A program made the translations under genes and the position numbers. The notes under the pieces were generated by a model. That model had not been told where the DNA came from. It did no database searches and saw only the letters and a list, made by a program, of their open reading frames with translations. Shown in pieces: positions 44,310 through 52,340 of a stretch of DNA of 64,000 nt. Every line of letters starts with the position of its first letter. Position 1 is the stretch's first letter. Location of the stretch: the NCBI GenBank assembly GCA_946887045.1, contig CAMPKC010000007.1, positions 1-64,000 of the forward strand, read 5' to 3'. Source of the DNA: an uncultured Sphingobacteriaceae bacterium (GTDB lineage: Bacteria; Bacteroidota; Bacteroidia; Sphingobacteriales; Sphingobacteriaceae).

Positions 44310-46121
44310 ATGTCACAATCAATTATAAGTTATTATCAGCAACAAATTTCGGATTCTGATGCTCAAATACAACGCTACGAAAAACTGGTAAACACCTTTT
44401 CCTTTTTACGTCTTTTTTCTATTTTGATAGGAGGGTATCTAATTTATCAAAGTCTTCAGTTTGAAATAATCTGGCTTACAGAGCTAAACTTTTTACTTGT
44501 AGTGGTAGGTTTCGCTTTTTTAGTGAAACAACAAGGTTTGTATGAAAAAAAGAAGACTTTCTATACAGCGCTGAAAACGGTTAACGAAAATGAGATCGCC
44601 AGTATAAACCGTCAGGGGAATATCTATTCGGACGGTTCTGACTACATAAGTGACGCGCATAATTACACTTCCGACCTGGATATCTTTGGAAAAGCCTCTT
44701 TGTTTAATTTGGTTAACCGCTGTGCATCCCCGATGGGCAATGAAAAGCTTGCCTACTGGTTTAGCCGGGCAGGAAAAGAAAGTAATATCCTGCAAAGACA
44801 GCAAGCTGTGAAGGAATTGAGTGCAAAGCAAGATTGGGTACAAGAAATTAAAGCTTACTTGCTTTTTGCGAAAAACACCGGAATCTCTGACATCAATAAT
44901 CTATTTGCCTTCTTTCAGCAGGAGAATGATTTTACAAAACCTTTGCTTAGAATCTATATTCGGATCGTCCCATTTATTTTTTTGATTTTAGCTGTAGCTG
45001 CCTGGTATGTTCCTTTGCTTCTTATTCCTCTGATTTTAATTGCACTTACAAACGCGGCTCTTGTATTAAGTAATCAGTTAAAAGTGAATAGAACCGACCG
45101 CTTGCTAAGTATCGCGGGTAAAACATTGTCATCTTATTCAGACGGCTTTAAAAAAGTTGAAGATGAAAAGTGGGAATCTGCGCTTCTCCAGTACTTGCAC
45201 GATCAGCTGAAAAGCGATAAGTCTGTTACTTTCTCTGCAGAATTAAAGGCATTATCTGTTTTAATGGGACGCCTTGAGTATCGTTTAAATATGTTTATCG
45301 GTCCGCTTTTAAACGGAGTAATGGCCTGGGACGTACGGCAGTTGATTGCTATCGAAGATTGGAAAATAAACAATAAGGACTTAATGCCGAAAGCTTTCGA
45401 TGTTATGGCATCTTTTGAAGCCTTAATAAGTTTAAGCAGTTTGCATTCAAATTACCGGGACTGGTGTTTTCCTGAAATTGTGCTTGGTGAGAATTATACC
45501 TATACAGCGAAAGAGCTGGCCCATCCTTTAATTCCTATTTCACAACGGGTCAATAATGAGTTTACTTTGCAGGAAACCAGGAAGATAGACATCATTACAG
45601 GGTCGAATATGGCAGGGAAAAGTACATTTCTAAGAACCGTCGGTATAAATGCAGTGCTGGCTTTTTCCGGTGCGCCGGTATGTGCAAGCAGCATGAAGGT
45701 AACGGTTATGAATCTATTTTCATATATGCGAATCAGGGATTCACTAAATGAGAGTATTTCAACGTTTAAAGCCGAACTGAACCGTTTAGAATTACTGTTA
45801 GATGTGTTGAATAAAGATGAACGGGTTTATTTTCTGATTGATGAAATGCTTCGGGGTACAAACTCTGTTGATAAATATCGCGGATCTAAAGCTGTAATTG
45901 AGAAGCTGGTAGCTCAGAAGGCGGTGGGCATAGTTGCTACACATGATTTACAACTCGCCGAACTTGAAGAAAAGTACCCGGATTATGTCCGAAATTTCTA
46001 TTTTGATATTCAGATCGAGAATGGAGAAATGTTGTTTGATTATAAGCTCAAACATGGTGAGTGTAAAACATTTAATGCTTCGCTGCTCTTAAAGCAGATC
46101 GGTATCGATGTTGAGGTGTAG
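44310..46121 (+). CDS. Membrane-anchored MutS-family ATPase
   Basis: 603 residues. The C-terminal third is a MutS domain V ATPase: Walker A GSNMAGKSTFLRTVG (about 432-446), Walker B IDEMLRGTNSVDKYRG and the His switch ATHDLQLAELE. The mismatch-recognition domain I is missing. The N-terminal half instead carries hydrophobic membrane segments at about 28-72 and 210-250 (PFIFLILAVAAWYVPLLLIPLIL). It is therefore not a classical mismatch repair protein. Similar proteins occur across Bacteroidota, but their role is unknown. Confidence 0.87.
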   Translation: MSQSIISYYQQQISDSDAQIQRYEKLVNTFSFLRLFSILIGGYLIYQSLQFEIIWLTELNFLLVVVGFAFLVKQQGLYEKKKTFYTALKTVNENEIASINRQGNIYSDGSDYISDAHNYTSDLDIFGKASLFNLVNRCASPMGNEKLAYWFSRAGKESNILQRQQAVKELSAKQDWVQEIKAYLLFAKNTGISDINNLFAFFQQENDFTKPLLRIYIRIVPFIFLILAVAAWYVPLLLIPLILIALTNAALVLSNQLKVNRTDRLLSIAGKTLSSYSDGFKKVEDEKWESALLQYLHDQLKSDKSVTFSAELKALSVLMGRLEYRLNMFIGPLLNGVMAWDVRQLIAIEDWKINNKDLMPKAFDVMASFEALISLSSLHSNYRDWCFPEIVLGENYTYTAKELAHPLIPISQRVNNEFTLQETRKIDIITGSNMAGKSTFLRTVGINAVLAFSGAPVCASSMKVTVMNLFSYMRIRDSLNESISTFKAELNRLELLLDVLNKDERVYFLIDEMLRGTNSVDKYRGSKAVIEKLVAQKAVGIVATHDLQLAELEEKYPDYVRNFYFDIQIENGEMLFDYKLKHGECKTFNASLLLKQIGIDVEV

Positions 46122-46135
46122 ATTTTCAAAAAAAA

Positions 46136-46167
46136 AACCTATAAGGTTTCTGAAGACCTTATAGGTT
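46136..46167. repeat. Palindromic element / terminator (family B, copy 2)
   Basis: A perfect 12-bp inverted repeat, AACCTATAAGGT at 46136-46147 and ACCTTATAGGTT at 46156-46167, with an 8-base loop. It sits in the convergent gap between the MutS-like gene and yceI and shares the ATAAGGT core with 42038-42070. Confidence 0.75.
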
Positions 46168-46179
46168 AAAGACTCTATC

Positions 46180-46764
46180 TTATTTCGCCTGTGCGAACTG
46201 TAATTTAAGGTCAATTTCAACATCTTTTCCTAAAGCTGCCCCACCAGCTTCGGTCAAAGCATTATATTTTAAGCCGTAATCAAATCTGTTAATTACACCC
46301 TTACCTTTAAATCCAGCCTTCGTATTTCCGTAGCCATCTTTTGCGGTACCGCCGTAAGACACATCAAACTTCGCAGGCTTAGTTATCCCATGGATTGTTA
46401 AGTTTCCGTTTAATACATATTTATTACCCGATAGTTTCTTTAAGGATGTGCTTTTGAAAGTCATTTTAGGATACTTTTCTGCATCAAAAAAATCTGCAGA
46501 AGTTAAGTGTTTGTCGCGCATTTCGTTGTCTGTATCAATGCTGTTTACATCAACGGTAAAGTCAATTTTCGCATCTGTCAGATCAGGTTTCGCTGCGGCG
46601 ATGGTGCCGTTATAGGTTTTAAATTTTCCCTCAACTTCAGAAATTACCAGGTGTTCGATGGTAAAGTTTACCGATGAGTGTACTGGGTCGATAACCCACT
46701 TAGTTTGTGCTTTTAAGCTTAAAGATGAAGCTATGATTGCTACTGCGATTAATGATGATTTCAT
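46180..46764 (-). CDS. YceI-family periplasmic protein
   Basis: 194 residues with a Sec signal (MKSSLIAVAIIASSLSLKAQ) and a full YceI domain (KWVIDPVHSSVNFTIEHL..., HLTSADFFDAEKYPKMTFKS, NRFDYGLKYNALTEAGG). Unlike the paralogue at 32209 it has no lipobox. It lies 32 bases after a nitroreductase gene on the same strand and probably shares its promoter. That would make the two targets of the divergent HxlR regulator. Confidence 0.88.
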   Translation of the reverse strand: MKSSLIAVAIIASSLSLKAQTKWVIDPVHSSVNFTIEHLVISEVEGKFKTYNGTIAAAKPDLTDAKIDFTVDVNSIDTDNEMRDKHLTSADFFDAEKYPKMTFKSTSLKKLSGNKYVLNGNLTIHGITKPAKFDVSYGGTAKDGYGNTKAGFKGKGVINRFDYGLKYNALTEAGGAALGKDVEIDLKLQFAQAK

Positions 46765-46796
46765 TTTATTGTTGTTTAATTTGTTTTGAATGGTTG

Positions 46797-47423
46797 TTAT
46801 GCTGTTAAGAAAAATTTTTGTTTAGGAGTGCGAACTTTTGGTAAGCTCACCAGCCAGTCCTGAGAAACGTCTCTGTATCCTAAAGGTAAAATGCTTACGC
46901 TTTTCAATCCTTTTTCAGGAAGTCCTAATAAATTATCCAGGGCAGCAGAGTCAAAGCCCTCCATAGGTGTGGCATCCACTTCTTGCGAAGCAGCAGCAAT
47001 TAAGGCAGTTCCTAAAGCGATGTATGCCTGACGTGCCGCCCAGTTGAAGTTTTGTTCTGGAGTGTTTTTAGTTAAGCCAGCCATAAAACCTCTCATAGCC
47101 GACAACGATTCTAAACTTACCTGGCGTTCCGACGCAATCAGGTTCAAATATTCTTCGATTGATTCTTCCGAAACATCTGACCAGGCGGCGAATACTAATA
47201 AGTGAGATGCTTCTGTTATCTGAGCCTGGTTATTGGCTATCGGCTTAATTTGTTTCAAAGTTTCGGGATTCTCTATTACGATAACCCGGTAAGGTTGTAA
47301 TCCGATAGAAGAAGCTGAAAGTCTGACGCTTTCAAGAATTATATCTATTTTTTCTTGTGGTATTTTATTTCCGTTCATGCGCTTTGCCGCATATCTCCAG
47401 TTTAATAATGATAGTATGTCCAT
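46797..47423 (-). CDS. NAD(P)H-dependent nitroreductase-family oxidoreductase
   Basis: 208-residue FMN enzyme of the NfsB-like nitroreductase fold. FMN-contact segments are WRYAAKRMNGNKIPQ, SASSIGLQPYRVIVI, and the C-terminal LPLGYRDVSQDWLVSLPKVR. Such enzymes reduce nitro compounds, quinones or flavins. It is divergent from hxlR, and HxlR proteins commonly control neighbouring reductases in response to electrophiles or aldehydes. A near-consensus promoter precedes it. Confidence 0.88.
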   Translation of the reverse strand: MDILSLLNWRYAAKRMNGNKIPQEKIDIILESVRLSASSIGLQPYRVIVIENPETLKQIKPIANNQAQITEASHLLVFAAWSDVSEESIEEYLNLIASERQVSLESLSAMRGFMAGLTKNTPEQNFNWAARQAYIALGTALIAAASQEVDATPMEGFDSAALDNLLGLPEKGLKSVSILPLGYRDVSQDWLVSLPKVRTPKQKFFLTA

Positions 47424-47435
47424 AATTTTACAATA

Positions 47436-47482
47436 GTTACTTTTGATAACTCAAAGCTATTAAGTAACTTAGTACCGAACAA
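47436..47482. promoter_or_regulatory. Divergent promoters and inverted repeat between nitroreductase and hxlR
   Basis: On the minus strand TAGCTTTG (plus 47452-47459) is an exact TAnnTTTG, with TTG at 47480-47482, 20 bases upstream: a textbook Bacteroidota promoter for the nitroreductase gene. On the plus strand TACTTTTG (47438-47445) is an exact -7 match for hxlR. GTTACT (47436-47441) and AGTAAC (47463-47468) form an inverted repeat that brackets both boxes, a likely HxlR operator. Confidence 0.55.
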
Positions 47483-47509
47483 TATGGCACAAATTAATTA
47501 CTCAGTTAT

Positions 47510-47935
47510 ATGAAAGTAACCATTGGGAATTCAGCTCATAAAGGCACACAAGAGAATGTTAAGGATCATTTTTCTGACAATCATTCGACAAATCACTACT
47601 GCCCGGTAACAGATGTTATAGACAGAATCAGCGATAAATGGTCCGTTCACACGATTATAATGTTGGGAAAATCGGATAAGTTACGTTTTGGAGAACTAAA
47701 AAAAGGTATTCATGGCATTTCTCAGCGAATGCTGACGGTTACGTTAAAGCATTTGGAACGCGATGGCTTATTAACTCGTACAGTATATCCCCAAATACCA
47801 CCGAAAGTAGAATACAAGCTCACGGATCTGGGAAGAAGTTTGCTCGGGCAATTAGTTTCTTTATCTGAATGGGCTGCCGAGAATATGAATCAGGTTTTGC
47901 GTGCCCGAGAGGATTATATTTTGAAAAATGAATAA
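47510..47935 (+). CDS. HxlR-family transcriptional regulator
   Basis: 141-residue winged-helix dimer. The HxlR pattern is clear: a conserved Cys in YCPVTDVIDRISDKW, then LRFGELKKGIHGISQRMLTVTLKHLERDGLL and YKLTDLGRSL. The N-terminal cysteine is the redox or electrophile sensor in characterised relatives (YodB, HypR). The protein has about 30 extra N-terminal residues before the domain. It probably regulates the divergent nitroreductase-yceI unit and itself. Confidence 0.9.
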   Translation: MKVTIGNSAHKGTQENVKDHFSDNHSTNHYCPVTDVIDRISDKWSVHTIIMLGKSDKLRFGELKKGIHGISQRMLTVTLKHLERDGLLTRTVYPQIPPKVEYKLTDLGRSLLGQLVSLSEWAAENMNQVLRAREDYILKNE

Positions 47936-47988
47936 GCTTTCAGCCGAAGTCTGTCACTTATTCAAAAAATAATCATTTATTTTATTGG

Positions 47989-48348
47989 ATGAAAAGAACC
48001 ACACTTATCCTTTTGTTCTTATGTTCTGCCATGTTTTCTATTGGCCAGACCAAAGATAATCCTGTAAAACAGCAGCCTGATCCTGCTAAGAAACTAGAAA
48101 TAGTGGAGGCTGCGTGTGGACAATGTAAATTTGGTTTAAAAGGGAAAGGTTGTGACCTTGCAATCCGGATAAATAGTAAAGCTTATTTTGTAGATGGCAC
48201 TAACATTGATTCGCATGGTGATGCACATGATGAACACGGATTCTGTAATGCAATACGCAAAGCAACAGTTCAGGGAGAGCTGAAGCGAGATCGTTTTGTG
48301 GTGAGTTATTTTAAATTGATGCCTGGTACTGATAAGACAAAGAAGTAG
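47989..48348 (+). CDS. DUF6370-type secreted protein
   Basis: 119 residues with a signal peptide (MKRTTLILLFLCSAMFSIGQ). The mature part has conserved cysteines in EAACGQCKFGLKGKGCDLAI and HGFCNAIRKATVQGEL, and His/Asp-rich DSHGDAHDEHG, which suggests metal binding. I recall this pattern from the DUF6370 family; no function is established. It stands alone between hxlR and nhaD. Confidence 0.7.
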   Translation: MKRTTLILLFLCSAMFSIGQTKDNPVKQQPDPAKKLEIVEAACGQCKFGLKGKGCDLAIRINSKAYFVDGTNIDSHGDAHDEHGFCNAIRKATVQGELKRDRFVVSYFKLMPGTDKTKK

Positions 48349-48545
48349 TTTCCTGTCGTATTTTTTCGCCTGGCCGCGCGTCTGTTCCGATAAGCATATT
48401 ACGTCGACATCTTGCAAGCCAAACTTAAATCTGCGTCCATTCTGGCTAAAAACAATGGTAATCATATGTTTCTCGGCCAATACCTTAGATATTTGCACAT
48501 ACTTTTTCATTACGGCTTTAAGCCCCCGAAATCACATAAGCGCAC

Positions 48546-49823
48546 ATGGGTGTATTGATTATAGCAATTTTCATATTGGGATATGTTGCCATAGCATTTG
48601 AACATACCATTAAAATAAATAAGGCTGCCTCAGCCTTAATAACCGGGGTTCTTTGCTGGACCGTTTATATTCTCTTTTCCCCGGATAAAGACCGTGTGAC
48701 CGAAGAATTGAGTCATCACTTAGGTGAACTTTCCAGTATTTTATTTTTTCTGTTGGGCGCCATGACCATTGTCACTCTGATTGATGCACACGATGGATTT
48801 GACATTATTACCAGGCGAATCAATCAGACAGATTTAAGAAAGCTACTTTGGATTATCGCTTTTATTACTTTTTTCCTTTCATCTATTTTAGATAATCTTA
48901 CAACTACCATTGTAATGATTTCACTCCTGCGAAAACTTGTAGGTAACGAAAAAGACAGGTTATTTTTTGCCGGTATTGTGATTGTGGCTGCGAATGCAGG
49001 GGGCGCATGGACACCCATTGGAGATGTAACCACAACGATGCTCTGGATAGGCGGTCAGATCACCACATTCAGCATTATCACTAAACTTTTTATTCCGAGT
49101 TTAATGTGTATTATTATTCCTTTGGTTTTTCTTTCTTTTAAACTTAAAGGAAGTATTCAGCGTCCGGTGTCCGAACCAAAGACGAACCGTAAGCCCATCT
49201 CTGAAAAACACCAATCGATTGTTTTCTTTTCCGGAGTTTTGGCTCTTGTTTTTGTTCCCGTTTTTAAATCAATAACTCATCTCCCTCCATATATGGGAAT
49301 ACTTATCGGTTTGGGTGTGCTCTGGGTAGTTACCGAAATAATGCATGGAGAGACAGATGAAAACGACAAGCGCAGTTTGTCTGTTGTACATGCTCTGACC
49401 AGAATTGACACTCCAACCATTTTATTTTTTCTCGGTATCCTTATGAGTATTACAGCACTCGAATCTATTGGTTCTTTATCACAATTTGCACAATGGATGT
49501 CTGCCACTCTTGATAGCGACAACATAATTGTAATTTCTATTGGTTTACTTTCATCCATTATAGATAATGTTCCATTAGTTGCCGCCGTGCAAGGGATGTA
49601 CAGCTTAGATCAATATCCTACAGATCATTACTTTTGGGAGTTTCTTGCTTATTGCGCCGGTACGGGGGGGAGTGTGCTAGTCATTGGTTCGGCGGCTGGT
49701 GTGGCTGCAATGGGTCTTGAGAAAATCAGTTTCTTTTGGTATCTGAAAAAGGTTAGTCTACTTGCTTTGCTGGGGTATTTTGCAGGAGCGATCACTTATA
49801 TTTTACAGCATCAGCTATTTTGA
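48546..49823 (+). CDS. nhaD: Sodium:proton antiporter NhaD
   Basis: Ion-transporter-superfamily antiporter, 425 residues and about 11-12 membrane segments. Two similar half-signatures are visible: FFLSSILDNLTTTIVMISLL with ANAGGAWTPIGDVTTTML, and SIIDNVPLVAAV with GTGGSVLVIGSAAGVAAM. The Asn/Asp-rich re-entrant motifs are the expected ion sites. It exports Na+ (or Li+) at alkaline pH. It is the only gene on this strand here; the 197-base gap before it shows no promoter I can trust. Confidence 0.93.
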   Translation: MGVLIIAIFILGYVAIAFEHTIKINKAASALITGVLCWTVYILFSPDKDRVTEELSHHLGELSSILFFLLGAMTIVTLIDAHDGFDIITRRINQTDLRKLLWIIAFITFFLSSILDNLTTTIVMISLLRKLVGNEKDRLFFAGIVIVAANAGGAWTPIGDVTTTMLWIGGQITTFSIITKLFIPSLMCIIIPLVFLSFKLKGSIQRPVSEPKTNRKPISEKHQSIVFFSGVLALVFVPVFKSITHLPPYMGILIGLGVLWVVTEIMHGETDENDKRSLSVVHALTRIDTPTILFFLGILMSITALESIGSLSQFAQWMSATLDSDNIIVISIGLLSSIIDNVPLVAAVQGMYSLDQYPTDHYFWEFLAYCAGTGGSVLVIGSAAGVAAMGLEKISFFWYLKKVSLLALLGYFAGAITYILQHQLF

Positions 49824-49959
49824 TTTAAAATTAGAAATCGCAAGAGATCAACGCATTTAATGTTGGATGACTGTGCTTAATACCTGCTTCCTGTCGTCTA
49901 AATCAAACAATTTAAGCCTCATAGATCTTAATATTATTTGTTTACTAAATAAATGTGAT

Positions 49960-50805
49960 ATGAAGATTAAATTAATGGTGCTTATTATTCCAGTATTATT
50001 TCTGGGTTCGTGTGGAAAAAAGTTACGTGAAGCGGAGATGCGATACGCGACTTTAAACTCTTCGTATCTTGATTTGCAAAGGAAGTTTTCGTCATGTCAG
50101 GATTCTTCTGCAAGATATGTTGAACGAATAAAATTTCTTAATGACCAGCTAAGTAATCAGCAAACTACAAATAATCAAATGCTGAATCAGTTGAAGGATC
50201 TTTCGGTTATTTCCGGTTCTCAGGCCGAGAGTATTAAAAAGTCTTTAGAGAATATCGGGGCGAAAGATGCTTATATTAAGGATTTGCAATCTGCCATTGC
50301 GCGAAAAGATTCTCTGAATATGGCTTTGGTGATGAATTTGAAAGGCGCAATCGGTAACCTTAATGATCAGGATATCAATATAAAAGTTGATAAAGGTGTT
50401 GTTTACATCGATATCTCGGACAAACTTTTATTTAAAAGCGGAAATTACGAAGTGAACGAAAGGGCCCAGGAAGTGTTGGGTAAAGTAGCAAAGGTGCTCA
50501 ATAATCAACCCGATATCGAATTTATGGTAGAAGGACATACCGACAATGTACCATATAAAAGCGGTCAGCTTTTGGATAACTGGGACTTGAGTGTGAAGCG
50601 AGCTACATCAGTCGTTCGTATCTTACAAAATCAATATGGAGTGCCTGCATCCCGGATGACGGCTGCCGGACGAGGTGAGTACATTCCTCTTTCTTCAAAC
50701 GATAGCACAGAAGGAAAGGCTGTTAACAGAAGAACACGAATAGTTATTTTGCCTCAGCTAGACCAGTTCTTCAAATTGCTTGAAAGGCCGGCTACATCCT
50801 CCTAA
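49960..50805 (+). CDS. OmpA-family lipoprotein with coiled coil
   Basis: 281 residues from the ATG at 49960, which begins a lipoprotein signal (MKIKLMVLIIPVLFLGSC); an earlier in-frame ATG at 49867 would add 31 residues unlike a signal. A coiled coil covers about 25-130 (LREAEMRYATLNSSYLDLQ). An OmpA-like peptidoglycan-binding domain spans about 160-275 with VEGHTDNVPY and VNRRTRIVI, including the Asp and Arg that hold diaminopimelate. It probably ties the outer membrane to the cell wall. Confidence 0.9.
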   Translation: MKIKLMVLIIPVLFLGSCGKKLREAEMRYATLNSSYLDLQRKFSSCQDSSARYVERIKFLNDQLSNQQTTNNQMLNQLKDLSVISGSQAESIKKSLENIGAKDAYIKDLQSAIARKDSLNMALVMNLKGAIGNLNDQDINIKVDKGVVYIDISDKLLFKSGNYEVNERAQEVLGKVAKVLNNQPDIEFMVEGHTDNVPYKSGQLLDNWDLSVKRATSVVRILQNQYGVPASRMTAAGRGEYIPLSSNDSTEGKAVNRRTRIVILPQLDQFFKLLERPATSS

Positions 50806-50839
50806 ACCCAATAAGGAAATTATAAAATTTCTGAACTTT

Positions 50840-50883
50840 AATCCCTCTTCGCCGAGCTGTCTCAGTCCGGCGGGGAGGGGATT
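50840..50883. repeat. GC-rich imperfect palindrome
   Basis: The arms at 50840-50859 (AATCCCTCTTCGCCGAGCTG) and 50863-50883 pair imperfectly around a short loop in an otherwise AT-rich gap after the OmpA gene. The GC-rich, mismatched hairpin without a U tract looks more like a REP-type repeat than a terminator. The remainder of 50806-50979 has no gene. Confidence 0.45.
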
Positions 50884-50979
50884 TACAACCTTCGGTGGCG
50901 AGGTCCGGTTTCCAGTATGAAACTACAATCCGTGGAAACAAGCAAAAATATCAGATGTTCTTTTTAGAAACGTAAGAAG

Positions 50980-51207
50980 ATGAACAAGGCCTCGGTTTCC
51001 ATTCTATTCGCGAGTGTTTACCTTTTGGTATTTTTGCTAATGCTGCACACTGAGTTTAATACGGTAGTGTGGACCTTATTTCTTTTATCCCCTTTTGTTG
51101 TGCTTTATATGGTGTATATGGTAATCCGTTACGGTGTGTATTCAGGCAGAGAATTGGATGAAGATGAAGAATGGGGATATGAAGACGTGGATAAGAAATC
51201 TATTTAA
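50980..51207 (+). CDS. Small inner-membrane protein of unknown function
   Basis: 75 residues with two predicted membrane segments (SILFASVYLLVFLLML and VWTLFLLSPFVVLYMVYMVI) and a short acidic C-terminal tail (GRELDEDEEWGYEDVD). The composition and clean hydrophobic periodicity favour a real gene. No family recognised. It is followed by a small GAGCAG/CTGCTC hairpin at about 51224-51247. Confidence 0.6.
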   Translation: MNKASVSILFASVYLLVFLLMLHTEFNTVVWTLFLLSPFVVLYMVYMVIRYGVYSGRELDEDEEWGYEDVDKKSI

Positions 51208-51391
51208 ATAAGCGCCCTTTTTTGGGGAGAGCAGCGTTCTTTTAACTGCTCGAAGGGGAGTAATGTCTTAAGACGAGCCTATTGTCACTGAAGTGTAAAC
51301 GCTTGATATTGATAGTTTTGCAGGCAATAAGTTCGTAGGTGTTGGGGTTTTAGAAGTATAATATTTAGTGAAAACCTTATTATTTTGAAGC

Positions 51392-52114
51392 ATGAAAACA
51401 TTATTGAAAACCACCCTGTTATTAACCTTCGCACTGCCTGGTTTTACCTTTTTTGCTAAGTCCCAATCCCTGGATAATTTAGTTACTTCAGAAAGTCCAT
51501 CTGTTACTGCTGCTGTTTCAAGCGATGTTACTGTAACCGCTGAGAAGAGTACCGAGATGGCGGGTGCAAAGACTCTAATTACCAAAGCGGAGCGTCAAAC
51601 CATCGGACGTTTAAAAAACGTTTTCAAAATCGATGAGGGGATTTATCGCTCAGAACAACCGGATCAGAATGATTTTATTTCATTGGAAAAAACAGGTTTA
51701 AGAGAGGTGTTGAATGTACGCCGTTTCTGGAGCGACAACAAAAAAGCAAAGCATACCAAGCTAAAACTTCATCATATCTCTATGAAAGCCGGAGATATCA
51801 AAGAGCGTGAAGTGGTTAGAGCCCTAAAGCTGATCAATGATCGGAAAGGACCTATGTTAATTCATTGCTGGCATGGATCAGATCGTACCGGAATGCTTAT
51901 TGCCATGTATCGTTTAGTTTTCCAAAACTGGACTAAGGATGATGCTATTAAAGAAATGACTGAAGGCGGCTTCGGATTCCATACAGTTTACAGCAATATA
52001 ATTGATTTTGTTAACGATGCTGACATTGATAAAATAAGAGAGAAAGTAGTTGGTAAAAAGGAAGCTGAAAAAATGGAAGAAGATCTTTCAATAGTTGCAG
52101 TGGATGCCAAATAA
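51392..52114 (+). CDS. Exported dual-specificity/tyrosine phosphatase-like protein
   Basis: 240 residues with a signal peptide (MKTLLKTTLLLTFALPGFTFFAKSQS). The phosphatase loop is HCWHGSDRTG (CX5R), with GIYRSEQP and the REVLNVRRFWSD segment of the DSP/Siw14-like fold. The general-acid Asp is probably in the KAGDIKERE region. Export to the periplasm suggests phosphopolyol, phosphoinositide or polyphosphate substrates and not cytoplasmic phosphotyrosine; the substrate is not known. The start is a clear ATG. Confidence 0.82.
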   Translation: MKTLLKTTLLLTFALPGFTFFAKSQSLDNLVTSESPSVTAAVSSDVTVTAEKSTEMAGAKTLITKAERQTIGRLKNVFKIDEGIYRSEQPDQNDFISLEKTGLREVLNVRRFWSDNKKAKHTKLKLHHISMKAGDIKEREVVRALKLINDRKGPMLIHCWHGSDRTGMLIAMYRLVFQNWTKDDAIKEMTEGGFGFHTVYSNIIDFVNDADIDKIREKVVGKKEAEKMEEDLSIVAVDAK

Positions 52115-52191
52115 TGAAAATTAAACTAAGGTGGTTTTCGATTTGTGATCTTAGATCATTCTAAGACAAAATAACAAGATTGAAAATCTTC

Positions 52192-52238
52192 AAAATCGGT
52201 TGCTTTTGCTCAAATTCAGAGCTGAGGCAACCGATTTT
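52192..52238. terminator. Inverted repeat between phosphatase and CHASE-kinase genes
   Basis: A perfect 12-bp stem, AAAATCGGTTGC at 52192-52203 and its complement at 52227-52238. The 23-base loop contains a smaller GCTC/GAGC pairing. It sits in a 226-base convergent gap that holds no gene. Confidence 0.7.
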
Positions 52239-52340
52239 TAGTATATTCTTATGTCAAATATGTTTATCTCCACGCCCGGTAAACAATCGCATAGGGCTTT
52301 GATCTTACACTCATTCTGATTTTACTTTTTTAATGTCGAT

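Noticed and set aside
48136..48510. Minus-strand open frame of 124 codons with an ATG start reaching into the gap before nhaD
   Set aside because: Two thirds of it is antisense to the well-supported DUF6370 gene, and the translation (many Cys, Ile and His in the overlap) looks like a shadow. The first 50 residues in the gap read somewhat like protein, but I recognise no family.
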